The translations under genes were made by a program, and so were the position numbers. From NCBI GenBank assembly GCA_964430505.1, contig CAYSGH010000012.1, positions 6,522 through 70,521 on the forward strand: 64,000 nucleotides of DNA. Reading direction: 5' to 3'. The notes beneath the pieces are model-generated. The model worked only from the letters and a program-made list of their open reading frames with translations. It was not told where the DNA came from and ran no database searches. Source of the stretch: UBA6176 sp032119375 (GTDB lineage: Bacteria; Verrucomicrobiota; Verrucomicrobiia; Limisphaerales; UBA9464). Below, piece after piece: positions 47,627 through 59,431 of the stretch; within the stretch, counting starts at the first letter, position 1; each line of letters opens with the position of its first letter.

Positions 47627-49295
47627 TCAAGGGCCCTTCCTGGGCTCGGGCAACGTCACCGTGGGCTGGGCGGGCCGTGCGTCGAAGCCCTGTGCCAGCT
47701 TTTGGCGGGCCTTCGCGCGCATGGCCAGCAGGTCGATCTCGGCCGAGCGCGCCTCCAGGAACGAGCCGCGCACCACCTCCAGCTCCACCCAAGCCTTCCG
47801 TTCCATGACCATGCTCTCGATGATGGCAATCCGGGCTTCGAGGAGCTTCTCCTCCGTTTCGAGAACGGCCCGGCTGTCAATGGAGCCCACGGCCAGCCGG
47901 TCGAGCTGCGCCTTGAGGAGCTTCTCGTGGAAGTCCACGACGGAGCGCGCGTTGGTCAGGCTGCTGCGGTGCAGGTCGATCTTGCGCCGTGCGCCGTCGA
48001 TGGAGTTGAGCATCTGGACCTCGGCCTCCTTGAGGGAGGACAGGGCGCGGATCTTGCCGAGGCGGCCGGCCTCGAGGTCGTTCTTCTCCTTGATGCCGCC
48101 TCCCAGCGGCACGCGCAGCTCCATGCCCAACGACCAGGCCGGGTAGTCCTGCCGCGCCATGTCGGACAGGGAGCCATCGGGCGTCCGCGAGAGGCCGTTG
48201 AGCCCGAAGCTGCCCTTCAGGTCGAGCTGGGGCAGCTTCTGGTTCTCGAGATAGGCCACGCGCAGCTTCTCCTGGCTGACCTGCTGCTGGCGGATCATGT
48301 AGTCCGGGTTCTTCACAAAGGCCATCTGGTAGCTGGCCATGGGGTCCGGGGCTGGGTCCGACGACTCGGGCGAGTCCACGGCCTTGGGCAGGGCGGCGTC
48401 GGCTCCCGTGAACTGGGAATAAAGGCTGCTGAGGCGGCTGGCGTAGTCGAACGCGGTCTGGCGGGCCTGGGCCACGCGGGCCTTGCGGGACGCCACGGCG
48501 GCCTGGGCCTGCACGACGTCGAGGGCCGACCCCTTGCCCACCTCGAGGCGGGCCTCGTTGTCCGCCAGCACCTTGGCAGCGGTGGCGAGGGAGTCGGCGG
48601 TGATGCTGGCCTGTTCCTGGGCCAGGCGGAGATCCCAGTACGCCGCCTCGGCGCTCGCCAGAGCCAGAAACACCTGGCGGCGGTATTCTTGGAACGCGAC
48701 CGACGAGGCCAGGGCGGCCAGACGGATCTTGGCGGTGGTGGCGTCGATGCCCCCGCCCTTGAGCAACGGTTGCGTTGCGCTAATGCCCACGAAGGTCTCG
48801 TATTGCCTGCCCACGAACGCCAGGGAGTTGGTCTCCGACGCCCCGATGTTGTTGTTGAGGTCGCGCAGCGCGTAACCCGTCCGGACCCTCGCGCCCGTGC
48901 CGAGCAGGAACTCGAGGCCCGCGTTGTATAGATAGGGTGTTGCGCTCCGCAAAGGTCGGTCGCGCGAAAAAGCCAAGCTGCGCCGTCTGCTGGCGGTTGT
49001 TGGGCCGCAGCGTGTCCTGGTAATCTGCCCCCGCCACAAACGCCGGCTCAAAGATGCCCCGCTCGCCTTGTGCCACGCGGTCGCTGGCCTCCGACTCGTA
49101 AAGCCGCGTTTGGATTTGCTCGTTCTGGTCCACAACCAGCTTGCGAAGGTCCGCAAGCCGCAGGTCGGTCGTTGGCCCTTGTGCGACGGCCGGGGTGGAA
49201 ACGAGGGATGTCGCGATGGCGGCCACGAAAAACGGGAGGCGCCTCCATGCCTGTGGGTGACGCGAGTTGGGACAACACGGATGGATCCAAGGCAT
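47627..49295 (-). pseudogene. TolC-family outer membrane protein, apparent frameshift
   Basis: The outer-membrane channel of the export operon. The N-terminus lies in one frame (ATG 49293-49295, signal peptide FFVAAIATSLVSTPAVAQ, then LADLRKLVVDQNEQIQTRLYE) as far as about 48940. The rest, from YNAGLEFLLGTGARVRTGY to the stop at 47627 (helical hairpins, LKGGGIDATTAKIRLA, WSLGMELRVPLGGG), is in the next frame. On the plus strand the junction is a tandem ATAG-ATAG (48928-48935); removing one copy joins ERNTL directly to YNAGLEF, which is what the family leads one to expect. The change looks like a 4-bp slippage duplication, or else an assembly or sequencing error. It is the first gene of the operon; the four genes after it are intact. 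Confidence 0.8.
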
Positions 49296-49732
49296 GAGGA
49301 AGAGGAAACCCACACTCCCCGTCGCCTGCAATCCCTAGTGTCTGCGGCCGGAACCGAGGCTTTCGGTCGCCCCTGGATTGAAATCCCCCGCGACGGGAAG
49401 CCGGCGTCGTCGATGCCGTCCGGATGCTTCCAAGCGTTTTCCCGAACATCGAGGTAAGCAATCCCGCCCGTTTCCCGATGAACGCGGTGGTGGGTGGGCG
49501 TGGTGCCCGCCGCCGGGAAGGGATGCGCATGAAGGAAGATCTGGGGAAGGAAGGGCTCGGGACGACAGCAGGTGTGAAGGCAGCCTTGGGGAAGGGTGGC
49601 TCTCGATGGGCCGGTGTCCGGTGCGAGGAGGCGGGCGGCCGGAGACCGAGTCGTGAGAAGAAGCCGAGCCATCGGGTCGGGGTGGATGCCCGCTCGTGCC
49701 CGCGCTCCCAGGACCACGGGCTGGCCGGTGGG
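49296..49732. other. Intergenic region between the export operon and the ARPP-1 gene
   Basis: 437 bp between divergent genes; it should hold the promoters of both the five-gene export operon (-) and the ARPP-1 gene (+). The plus strand is open for about 100 codons in front of the ARPP-1 start, but that stretch (Arg/Gly-rich, no conserved motif) does not look coding. I found no convincing -35/-10 pair, operator or terminator. Confidence 0.4.
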
Positions 49733-50842
49733 ATGGCTACGGTTGGAGACGCGGCCGGGCCGGCCGTGCGAGGTGCCTCCTCGGACGGTGTCGTCGGGGC
49801 GTGGCTGAGAAGTCTTCGGTTGGGACGGGCCAAGGAATGCGGCGGGGTCGTGTTGGTGCCGCTTTTGGAGCCATGCCCTGGCCACTCGCCATCCCCGTTG
49901 CAGGAGCCCTCGCTGAACGGCGCCCGCCCAGCAGGGGATGGGGTCGTGGCGAGGTTGGACTATCGGTCGATGCCGGAGGCCATGGCACGGGGCGAGCTGA
50001 TCGTGACGGAGGTGTCGTCCGAGGGGGTGATCGGCGAGGTGCTCGTGGTGAACCGGGGTGACGTAGCGGTGCTGGCCTTGGAGGGGGAGGAATGGTCGGG
50101 GGCACGCCAGAACCGGGTGTTAACCGAGAGCGTGCTGGTGAGTCCGCAGGCCTCGGTTCGGGTGCCGGTGGTCTGCAGCGAGCCGGGGCGTTGGTGCTAT
50201 CTGGGCAAGGGCGTGGGTCCGGCGATGGGAGATTCCGGGGTGTGTCTTCCCTTGGGCTTCAGGGCGGCGATGCGGTCGGCGGGCCATGGGGCGCAGGAGG
50301 TGGTGCGGCGCGGGCTCATGGGATGGCGATCGAGGTTGGGGATGGGCGGGACGATGGCCGAGTGGCAGGAGCGGGAGATGCGGCGCTGGGAGGGTTTGGA
50401 GGAGGCCTTTGCGTGGGTGCCGGGGCAGGTGGGGTGGATGGCCTGGGTGCAGGGGGCCTGGCAATCGGTGGAGGTGGTGTCACGCCCGGCGGCTTGGCGA
50501 CGCTGGCATGGGAAGGCTTTGGGGTGCGTGTTGGCCGGGGCGGACCCACGGGGGGTCCATCATGGCTGGGACATGCCGGGCACGAGCGGGGGTTGGCGCG
50601 AGGAGGCGCGGTTGCTGTTGGATGAGCTGGCCGTTGGGAGCGGGTCATGCCGCCCGGGCGTGGCCATGGGGGACGTCCATGAACACGCGGCCCCCCCGTG
50701 GGCGGGTACGGCCCTCGTGGTCCACGGCGAGGTGCTCCACGCTGGATGGCAGCGAACTGGGCCAGTTCAGGGGAAAACGGCGGCGCGGCCTGGTTCGTGC
50801 CAACGCGATCAGGCGACGGAGATGACGTCGGTGCCGAGGTAG
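49733..50842 (+). CDS. ARPP-1 domain-containing protein
   Basis: A 369-residue soluble protein. The core matches the ARPP-1 domain as I remember it: GGVVLVPLLEP, then DYRSMPEAMARGELIVTEVS, EVLVVNRGDVAVLALEGEEW, GARQNRVLTESVLVSP, VRVPVVCSEPGRW, and, near the C-terminus, TALVVHGEVLHAGW. The name refers to association with ADP-ribosylglycohydrolases and rhodanese-phosphatases; no biochemical activity is established. No partner of those kinds lies nearby. ATG 49733 is chosen because the conserved part begins about 30 residues later. The last 30 residues are unconserved, and the 3' end overlaps the end of serS by 34 bp on the opposite strand. Confidence 0.75.
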   Translation: MATVGDAAGPAVRGASSDGVVGAWLRSLRLGRAKECGGVVLVPLLEPCPGHSPSPLQEPSLNGARPAGDGVVARLDYRSMPEAMARGELIVTEVSSEGVIGEVLVVNRGDVAVLALEGEEWSGARQNRVLTESVLVSPQASVRVPVVCSEPGRWCYLGKGVGPAMGDSGVCLPLGFRAAMRSAGHGAQEVVRRGLMGWRSRLGMGGTMAEWQEREMRRWEGLEEAFAWVPGQVGWMAWVQGAWQSVEVVSRPAAWRRWHGKALGCVLAGADPRGVHHGWDMPGTSGGWREEARLLLDELAVGSGSCRPGVAMGDVHEHAAPPWAGTALVVHGEVLHAGWQRTGPVQGKTAARPGSCQRDQATEMTSVPR

Positions 50843-52116
50843 GGTTGGAGGGGTTCGGGGATCCGGACGGACCCGTCGGCTTGCTGGTGGGTTTCGATCA
50901 AGGCGACGAAGAGGCGTGCGAGGGCGGTGCCGGACCCATTGAGGATGTGGGGGAATCGGTTGTCGCCGGAGGTGGGGTCCTTGAAGCGGAGGTTCATGCG
51001 GCGGGCTTGGTAGTCCTCGCAATTGGAGCAGCTCGAGACCTCGAGGAACTGGCCTTGGCCGGGCGCCCAAACCTCGATGTCATAGGTCTTGGCGGAGGCG
51101 AAGCCCATGTCGCCGGTGCACAGGTTGATGACGCGGTAGTGGAGGCCGAGTCGTTGGAGGACGGTCTCGGCGTTGGCCACCATGGCTTCGAGTTCGTCAT
51201 AGCCGACCTCCGGCGGGACGATCTTGATGAGTTCGACCTTGTCGAATTGGTGGACGCGGATCATGCCGCGTGTGCCGACGCCGGCCGCGCCCGCCTCGGC
51301 GCGGAAGCAGGGGGAATAGGCGACATAACGGAAGGGAAGGTCGTTGCCGTGAAGGATCTCCTCCCGGTGGATGTTGGCCACGGGAGCCTCGGCGGTGGGC
51401 AGGAGGTACAACTTGCCGAGCGTGGAGGCGTCCAGGCCTTCCTGCACGGCGTAGGCTTGGTCGCGGAACTTCGGGAACTGGCCCACGCCCACCATGCAAT
51501 GTTCGCCAATGATGTACGGCGGGGCGACCTCGCGATAGCCGTGCTCGCGTTGATGAAGGTCGAGCAGGAAGTTAATGAGCGCACGCTCCAGCCGGGCTCC
51601 CCATCCGGTGTACAGGAGGAAGCCCGACCCGCTGAGCTTGGCCCCGCGCGCAAAGTCCACGAGGCGCAGCTTCTCGCACAGGGCGACGTGGTTGAGCGGT
51701 TGGAAGGGGAACGTTGCCGGGGTGCCCCACCGGCGAATCTCCGGGTTGTCCTCCGCCGTGGCACCGATGGCGACGCTGGGGTGGGGAAGGTTGGGAATCG
51801 CCAGGAGAAGGTCGTCGCGTCGTGCGGCCGCCTCGGCCACCTCGTGGTCCAGGGCCGTGATGCGGTCGCCGATGGTTCGGACGTCGGCCTTCTTGCCTTC
51901 GGCCTCGGAGGCCTTCTTCTGGGCCATGAGCGCGCCGATTTCCTTGGAGGTGGCGTTGCGCTGGGCCTTGAGCTTCTCGACCTCCGCCAGGGCGGCGCGG
52001 CGCCGTTCGTCGAGGGCGAGGACCTCGGCCACCTTGGCGTCGTCGCCCCCGCGCCTGGAGGCGAGGCGTTCGCGCACGAAGTCCGGCTTCTCCCGCAGCA
52101 ACTTGATGTCCAACAT
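50809..52116 (-). CDS. serS: Seryl-tRNA synthetase
   Basis: Charges tRNA-Ser in the cytoplasm. The 435-residue product has the N-terminal start MLDIKLLREKPDFVRE and the long antiparallel coiled-coil arm (about residues 30-105) that contacts the tRNA variable arm. The class II catalytic core has motif 2 (SPCFRAEAGAAGVGTRGMIR, VHQFDKVEL), the serine-binding LEVSSCSNCEDYQARRMNLR, and motif 3 (NGSGTALARLFVALIET). ATG 52114-52116 gives the standard N-terminus. It is divergent from the carbon-nitrogen hydrolase gene (87 bp between the starts). Confidence 0.97.
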   Translation of the reverse strand: MLDIKLLREKPDFVRERLASRRGGDDAKVAEVLALDERRRAALAEVEKLKAQRNATSKEIGALMAQKKASEAEGKKADVRTIGDRITALDHEVAEAAARRDDLLLAIPNLPHPSVAIGATAEDNPEIRRWGTPATFPFQPLNHVALCEKLRLVDFARGAKLSGSGFLLYTGWGARLERALINFLLDLHQREHGYREVAPPYIIGEHCMVGVGQFPKFRDQAYAVQEGLDASTLGKLYLLPTAEAPVANIHREEILHGNDLPFRYVAYSPCFRAEAGAAGVGTRGMIRVHQFDKVELIKIVPPEVGYDELEAMVANAETVLQRLGLHYRVINLCTGDMGFASAKTYDIEVWAPGQGQFLEVSSCSNCEDYQARRMNLRFKDPTSGDNRFPHILNGSGTALARLFVALIETHQQADGSVRIPEPLQPYLGTDVISVA

Positions 52117-52203
52117 GCCGGCGAGAATGGGAACCGCCGCGCCCGGGGCAATCCGGAACTTGTCCGGGCTTCCACGTTGTGCCGGCCTAGCCATGCTGGC
52201 TGC

Positions 52204-53117
52204 ATGAAGCGAGCGACGAGGCCGTTGCCAGCGGGCCGACTGCGGCTTGCGGCGGCACAAATGGTGTTTGCCCCAACCATCGAGGGAAACCTTGCGCGCA
52301 TGGAACACGCGGTGGGACGTGCGGCGGCGGCCGGGGCCGACGCCATCCTGTTTCCCGAATGCGCGACGACGGGCTATGCCATGGACTTTGCCACGCTGGA
52401 AAAGGCGGCTGCGAAGGATGCGTTGGTTGCGTTGGCTGCCATGGCGGCCCGGCATCGGGTCCATGTGTTGGCGGGCAGCCCGGTCTTCATGGGCCGGCGC
52501 CTGCTCAACGCACTGGTGGTGTTCGACGGCACGGGACGCCTCGTGCACGGCTATGCCAAGTGCCACCTCACGGAACGCGACCGCCGTTGGTTTGTCCCCG
52601 GCGACGGCCTGTCTTGGTTCCGCCTCGGCGACGTGACGGCGACCGCCATCATTTGCCATGAACGACGGTATCCGGAATTGGTGCGGTTGCCCGTGATGGC
52701 GGGCGCGCAGGTGGTCTTTCACCCCAACGCCGGACTCGACGACCTCGCCGTGTCACGGGCCAAGCGCGGCGGCCGCGATGGCATCCCGGTTCGGGCCTTC
52801 GAGAACGCCGTCTTCTACGCATTCGCCAATTCCGTCGGGCCGCAGGGCCACGGCAAGTGGTCGGCGGGCGACACCAAGATCGTCGCGCCCGATGGCACGG
52901 TCCTCGCCTTGGCGGACAACCGGAGCGAGGCGCTGGTCATGGCCGACCTCGACCTCTCCTTGGCTACCCGGAAGTACGCCGAGGAGGCCTTGCGCCATCC
53001 GCGGCTTCTCGCGGCCCATTGGCGGGCGATGCTGCGGACGATAACCCGACGCGCTCGCGAAGCGGACAAGGCGTTCCGACGGGCGATGGAATCGTCTGCC
53101 AGCGCCCGGCGCACGCG

Positions 53118-53136
<19 letters not shown>
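52204..53136 (+). CDS. Carbon-nitrogen hydrolase (nitrilase superfamily)
   Basis: A 310-residue amidase/nitrilase-fold enzyme. The catalytic triad is visible: Glu52 (LFPECATTG), Lys119 (GYAKCHLTE) and Cys151 (AIICHERRYPE). Members hydrolyse amides or N-carbamoyl compounds; the substrate cannot be read from the sequence. There is no signal peptide. A C-terminal extension of about 50 basic residues goes beyond the usual fold. ATG 52204 starts just before the first strand (RLRLAAAQMVFAPT). The 3' end overlaps the end of gcvP by 19 bp on the opposite strand. Confidence 0.88.
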
Positions 53137-56009
<2,873 letters not shown>

Positions 56010-56320
56010 GTTCTGTGGGGGATGCCCGCCACGCAGGGCGGGCAGGGCGAAACTATGGCCAGCCCATGGGGTCGCAAGAACGAATCCGGGATGAACGCTT
56101 CCCGGGCGCACCCGAAGGATTACGTTTCTTGCCGCCACCCCGTCATGCCCCACTCGTTGCGTGCCCTCGCAGGACGGATCGCCTCGCGGGGCCTTGGTGG
56201 GGACGGCACGACGGCGCAGCGCGGTGTCGGCCCGCCAGGAAACACAAGCCGGGAGGACGCTGTCGGTTGAATTTGTGTTGAACAGCAAGGGAGGACTCGG
56301 CGAGAGCGTAAGGCACTGAC
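56010..56320. other. Divergent intergenic region, gcvP / fatty acid hydroxylase
   Basis: 311 bp holding the upstream regions of both genes. The only structure noted is a hairpin GCCCGCC-ACGCA-GGGCGGG (56024-56042) about 15 bp from the gcvP start, which on the minus strand would lie in its 5' leader. No promoter or riboswitch could be assigned. Confidence 0.4.
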
Positions 56321-57142
56321 ATGAACTTGGGCTTGAACGGGCTAACGGCGGACTTTGTTCGGCTGGTGATCTGGCTGGCCGTGTTGTGCGCGGTGTTCCT
56401 GCCGCTGGAACGATGGGCCGCCGTGCGGCCGCAGCGGGTGCTGCGGCGGGAGTTTGCCACGGACCTGATGTGGTACTTCATTAACGGCCTCGCGGCGGGG
56501 GTTTTGCTGGGCGTCCCGGTCGCCCTTCTCGCTTCGGTGTCCCGCAAGCTGATGCCGGCCGCCTTCCTCCAGTGGGCTGGCGCACTGCCCGTGTGGGTCC
56601 GGGCGGTCGCCGGCCTCATGATCGGCGACCTCGGGTACTACCTTTACCATCGCCTGTGCCACCACGTGCCTTGGCTGTGGCGATTCCATGCCGTGCACCA
56701 CAGCGCCCAGGACATGGACTTCCTGGTGAACAGCCGGGCGCACCCGCTGGACCTCGTGGCCGGACGCTTTGCGGGTCTCGTGCCCCTGTACGTCCTCGGT
56801 CTTGCGGGACCCGTCGGGGAGAAGGGGACCCTCGTTCCCATCATCATCGGCCTCGTTGGCACGGCTTGGGGGTTCTTCATCCATTCCAACCTCCGGGTGC
56901 GCCTGGGGCCGCTCGAATGGCTGGTGTCCACCCCCTCCTTCCACCATTGGCACCACACCCAGCACGGCCCCATCCACCGCAACTTCGCCTCCATGATCCC
57001 GGGGCTCGACCGCCTCTTCGGCACGCATCACAACCCGGCGGGCCAATGGCCCGAGGCCTACGGCATCGACGAGCCCATGCCCGAGGATGTTCCCGGGCAG
57101 CTCGTCCATCCCTTCGCACCGAGGCAAATGCCTCCCGCCTAG
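56321..57142 (+). CDS. Sterol desaturase / fatty acid hydroxylase family protein
   Basis: A 273-residue integral membrane di-iron enzyme. The histidine boxes of the family are present: HRLCHH (about residue 110), HAVHHS (about 126) and HHWHHT (about 207), with a further HPLDL and THHN. Four or so membrane segments surround them (RLVIWLAVLCAVFLPL, GVLLGVPVALLASV, VPLYVLGLAG, IIIGLVGTAWGFFI). Such enzymes hydroxylate or desaturate lipids, sterols or carotenoids with O2; the substrate here is unknown. ATG 56321 is preceded by a weak AAGG. It stands alone, 114 bp before the phosphorylase gene. Confidence 0.88.
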   Translation: MNLGLNGLTADFVRLVIWLAVLCAVFLPLERWAAVRPQRVLRREFATDLMWYFINGLAAGVLLGVPVALLASVSRKLMPAAFLQWAGALPVWVRAVAGLMIGDLGYYLYHRLCHHVPWLWRFHAVHHSAQDMDFLVNSRAHPLDLVAGRFAGLVPLYVLGLAGPVGEKGTLVPIIIGLVGTAWGFFIHSNLRVRLGPLEWLVSTPSFHHWHHTQHGPIHRNFASMIPGLDRLFGTHHNPAGQWPEAYGIDEPMPEDVPGQLVHPFAPRQMPPA

Positions 57143-57256
57143 GCGGGACATGCCGTCGGGTCGAGCCTGGCGATTCCGTTGTCATGGCCGCCGCCGCCGT
57201 GGTTGCATGGGTCTCGCATGGGGTGGCAAGCATCCAACCCGGCACGAGATTCCACT

Positions 57257-59416
57257 ATGGCGACACCTCCTCTGACGGCATCGGAAGTCCAAGAACTGGC
57301 CAATGGCCTGGGCCGGCTGGCGCGCAACCTCTGGTGGAGCTGGGACCAGGATGCCCAGGACCTCTTCCACGACCTGTCCCCGCGCGGCTGGCAGAACCTG
57401 TACCACAACCCCGTGGCCGTCCTTCACGAGGTCTCGGCCTATGAGCTGCGCGTGCGCTTGCAGGAACCCGCGTTTGCGGCCCGCGTGCGGCTCGTGCTGG
57501 CCAAGTTCGACGCCTACCTCCGTCACGACCGCACATGGGCGGCGGTGGAGGCCCCTGCGTTGGCCGCGCGGCCCGTCGCCTACTTCAGCGCCGAGTTCGC
57601 GTTCCACGAAACCCTGCCCATCGCGGCGGGTGGCCTGGGCGCGCTGGCCGGCGACCACGCCAAGTCGGCCTCGGACCTCGGCATCCCCTTCGTGGGCGTC
57701 AGCCTCTTCTATCGCGAGGGCTACTTCCAACAGGCCTTCAACCACGAGAACTGGCAGACGGAATACTACACCCAGCTCAACCCCCGGAACCTCCCCGTCG
57801 AACCCGTCCTCGACGGCCGCGGCGAGCCCCTCGTCTGCGCCGTCCGCGTCGCCGCCACGACCGTCCGTTTCCATGCGTGGCGCGTGAACGTGGGGCGCGT
57901 GCCTGTCTATCTCCTCGACACCAACCGCCCGGAGAACGAGCCGCACCTGCGCGACCTGACCCTGCGGGTGTATGGCGGCGACAGCACGACGCGCGTGCTG
58001 CAGGAGATCGTGCTGGGCGTCGGCGGCGTCCGGTTGCTGCGGATGCTGGGCCACCAGCCGGGCACGTTCCACATGAACGAGGGCCACGCCGCGTTCCTCA
58101 CCCTCGAGCTGGTCCGCGAGAAGCTCGCCGGCGGACTTTCCTTCGACGAGGCCTGCCGCCGCACCACCGCCGAGTGCCTCTTCACCACCCACACGCCCGT
58201 CGAGGCCGGCCATGACCGATTCACCAGCGACCTCATGTCCTACGCCGCCCACGGCCTGGCCACGGACCTTGGGCTTTCCCACGAGGCCCTGATGAACCTC
58301 GGGCGCGTCCGGGCGGACGACGCCCACGAGACCTTCTGCATGACGGTGCTCGCCCTGCGCTTCAGCCGGGCCGCCAACGGCGTGTCCGCGTTGCACGGCG
58401 AGGTCTCCCGCGAGATGTGGCGCGACCTCTACAACGCCCGGCACGAGGAACAGGTCCCCATCGGCCACGTCACCAACGGCATCCACCTCGTCGGATGGAT
58501 GAAGGGCACCGTGCGCAAGTTCTGGCGGGGCAAGCACCGCGACCTCCACCCCGGCCGGACCGACCTCGACTGGATCGCCGACGCCAACTCCCGCGAGTTC
58601 TGGGCCCAGGTGTCGGATCCTTCCGTCGTGTCGGACGAGGAGCTGTGGGCGCTGCGCTACCGGCTCCGGCGCGAGCTGGTCGAGTTCACCCGCCGCCGCC
58701 TGTTGCTCCAGGGCCACACCTTCAGCCCCGGGGACTTCATCACCTTCGACAGCTTCCTGAACCCCGACGCGCTGACGATCGGGTTCGCCCGGCGCTTCGC
58801 GACCTACAAGCGCGCCCCGCTCATCTTCGACCGGTTCGACGACGTGGTGCGGCTCGTGCGCGACTCGGCGCGGCCGGTGCAGTTCATCTTCGCCGGCAAG
58901 GCCCACCCGCGCGACGACGCCGGCAAGGCCTTCATCCAAAAGGTCATCCACCTGTCCAAGTACTCGGAGCTCAAGGGGCACCTCGTCTTCATCGAGAACT
59001 ACGACATCCACGTCTGCCGCATGATGGTCTCCGGGTGCGACATCTGGCTGAACAACCCGCGCCGCCCGCTCGAGGCCTCCGGCACCAGCGGCATGAAGAC
59101 CACCGCCCACGGCTGCCTCAACCTCAGCATCCTCGACGGCTGGTGGCGCGAGGGCTACGACGGCTCCAACGGCTTCGCCATCGGCCCGGATTCCCACCCC
59201 TCCGACGTCGCCGAGCAGGACCGCGTGGACAGCCTCAACCTCTACCAGGCCCTCACCACGCAGGTGATCCCCGAGTTCTTCCACCTGGACGCCGACGGCA
59301 TCCCGCGGCGTTGGATTGCCCGCATCCGCCGCGCGATGGCCACGTTGGCTCCCGAGTACACGACGTGGCGCATGGTCCAGGAATACACGCGGAAGTACTA
59401 CCTGCCCCCAGCCTAG
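57257..59416 (+). CDS. glgP: Alpha-glucan (glycogen/maltodextrin) phosphorylase
   Basis: Releases glucose-1-phosphate from alpha-1,4-glucans. The 719-residue product belongs to the short bacterial branch of the family: RLARNLWWSWDQDAQ at the N-terminus, then YFSAEFAFHETLPIAAGGLG, LAGDHAKSASDLGIP, HMNEGHAAF, THTPVEAGHDRF, HVTNGIH, and the PLP-lysine region EASGTSGMKTTAHG, followed by LNLSILDGWW. ATG 57257 is taken because the conserved domain starts about 15 residues later; the frame is open upstream with other possible starts (57218, 57179). It converges with the GT2 gene, with 15 bp between the stops. Confidence 0.95.
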   Translation: MATPPLTASEVQELANGLGRLARNLWWSWDQDAQDLFHDLSPRGWQNLYHNPVAVLHEVSAYELRVRLQEPAFAARVRLVLAKFDAYLRHDRTWAAVEAPALAARPVAYFSAEFAFHETLPIAAGGLGALAGDHAKSASDLGIPFVGVSLFYREGYFQQAFNHENWQTEYYTQLNPRNLPVEPVLDGRGEPLVCAVRVAATTVRFHAWRVNVGRVPVYLLDTNRPENEPHLRDLTLRVYGGDSTTRVLQEIVLGVGGVRLLRMLGHQPGTFHMNEGHAAFLTLELVREKLAGGLSFDEACRRTTAECLFTTHTPVEAGHDRFTSDLMSYAAHGLATDLGLSHEALMNLGRVRADDAHETFCMTVLALRFSRAANGVSALHGEVSREMWRDLYNARHEEQVPIGHVTNGIHLVGWMKGTVRKFWRGKHRDLHPGRTDLDWIADANSREFWAQVSDPSVVSDEELWALRYRLRRELVEFTRRRLLLQGHTFSPGDFITFDSFLNPDALTIGFARRFATYKRAPLIFDRFDDVVRLVRDSARPVQFIFAGKAHPRDDAGKAFIQKVIHLSKYSELKGHLVFIENYDIHVCRMMVSGCDIWLNNPRRPLEASGTSGMKTTAHGCLNLSILDGWWREGYDGSNGFAIGPDSHPSDVAEQDRVDSLNLYQALTTQVIPEFFHLDADGIPRRWIARIRRAMATLAPEYTTWRMVQEYTRKYYLPPA

Positions 59417-59431
59417 CGCTGGCGCGGGAAC

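Noticed and set aside
14530..49295. Classical type I (RTX) secretion system
   Set aside because: RTX repeats, adaptors and a TolC-like channel are present, but no ABC ATPase gene exists here and the giant protein lacks a recognisable C-terminal type I signal.
56010..56320. Glycine riboswitch upstream of gcvP
   Set aside because: The conserved aptamer words could not be found on the minus strand; only a short GC hairpin is present.
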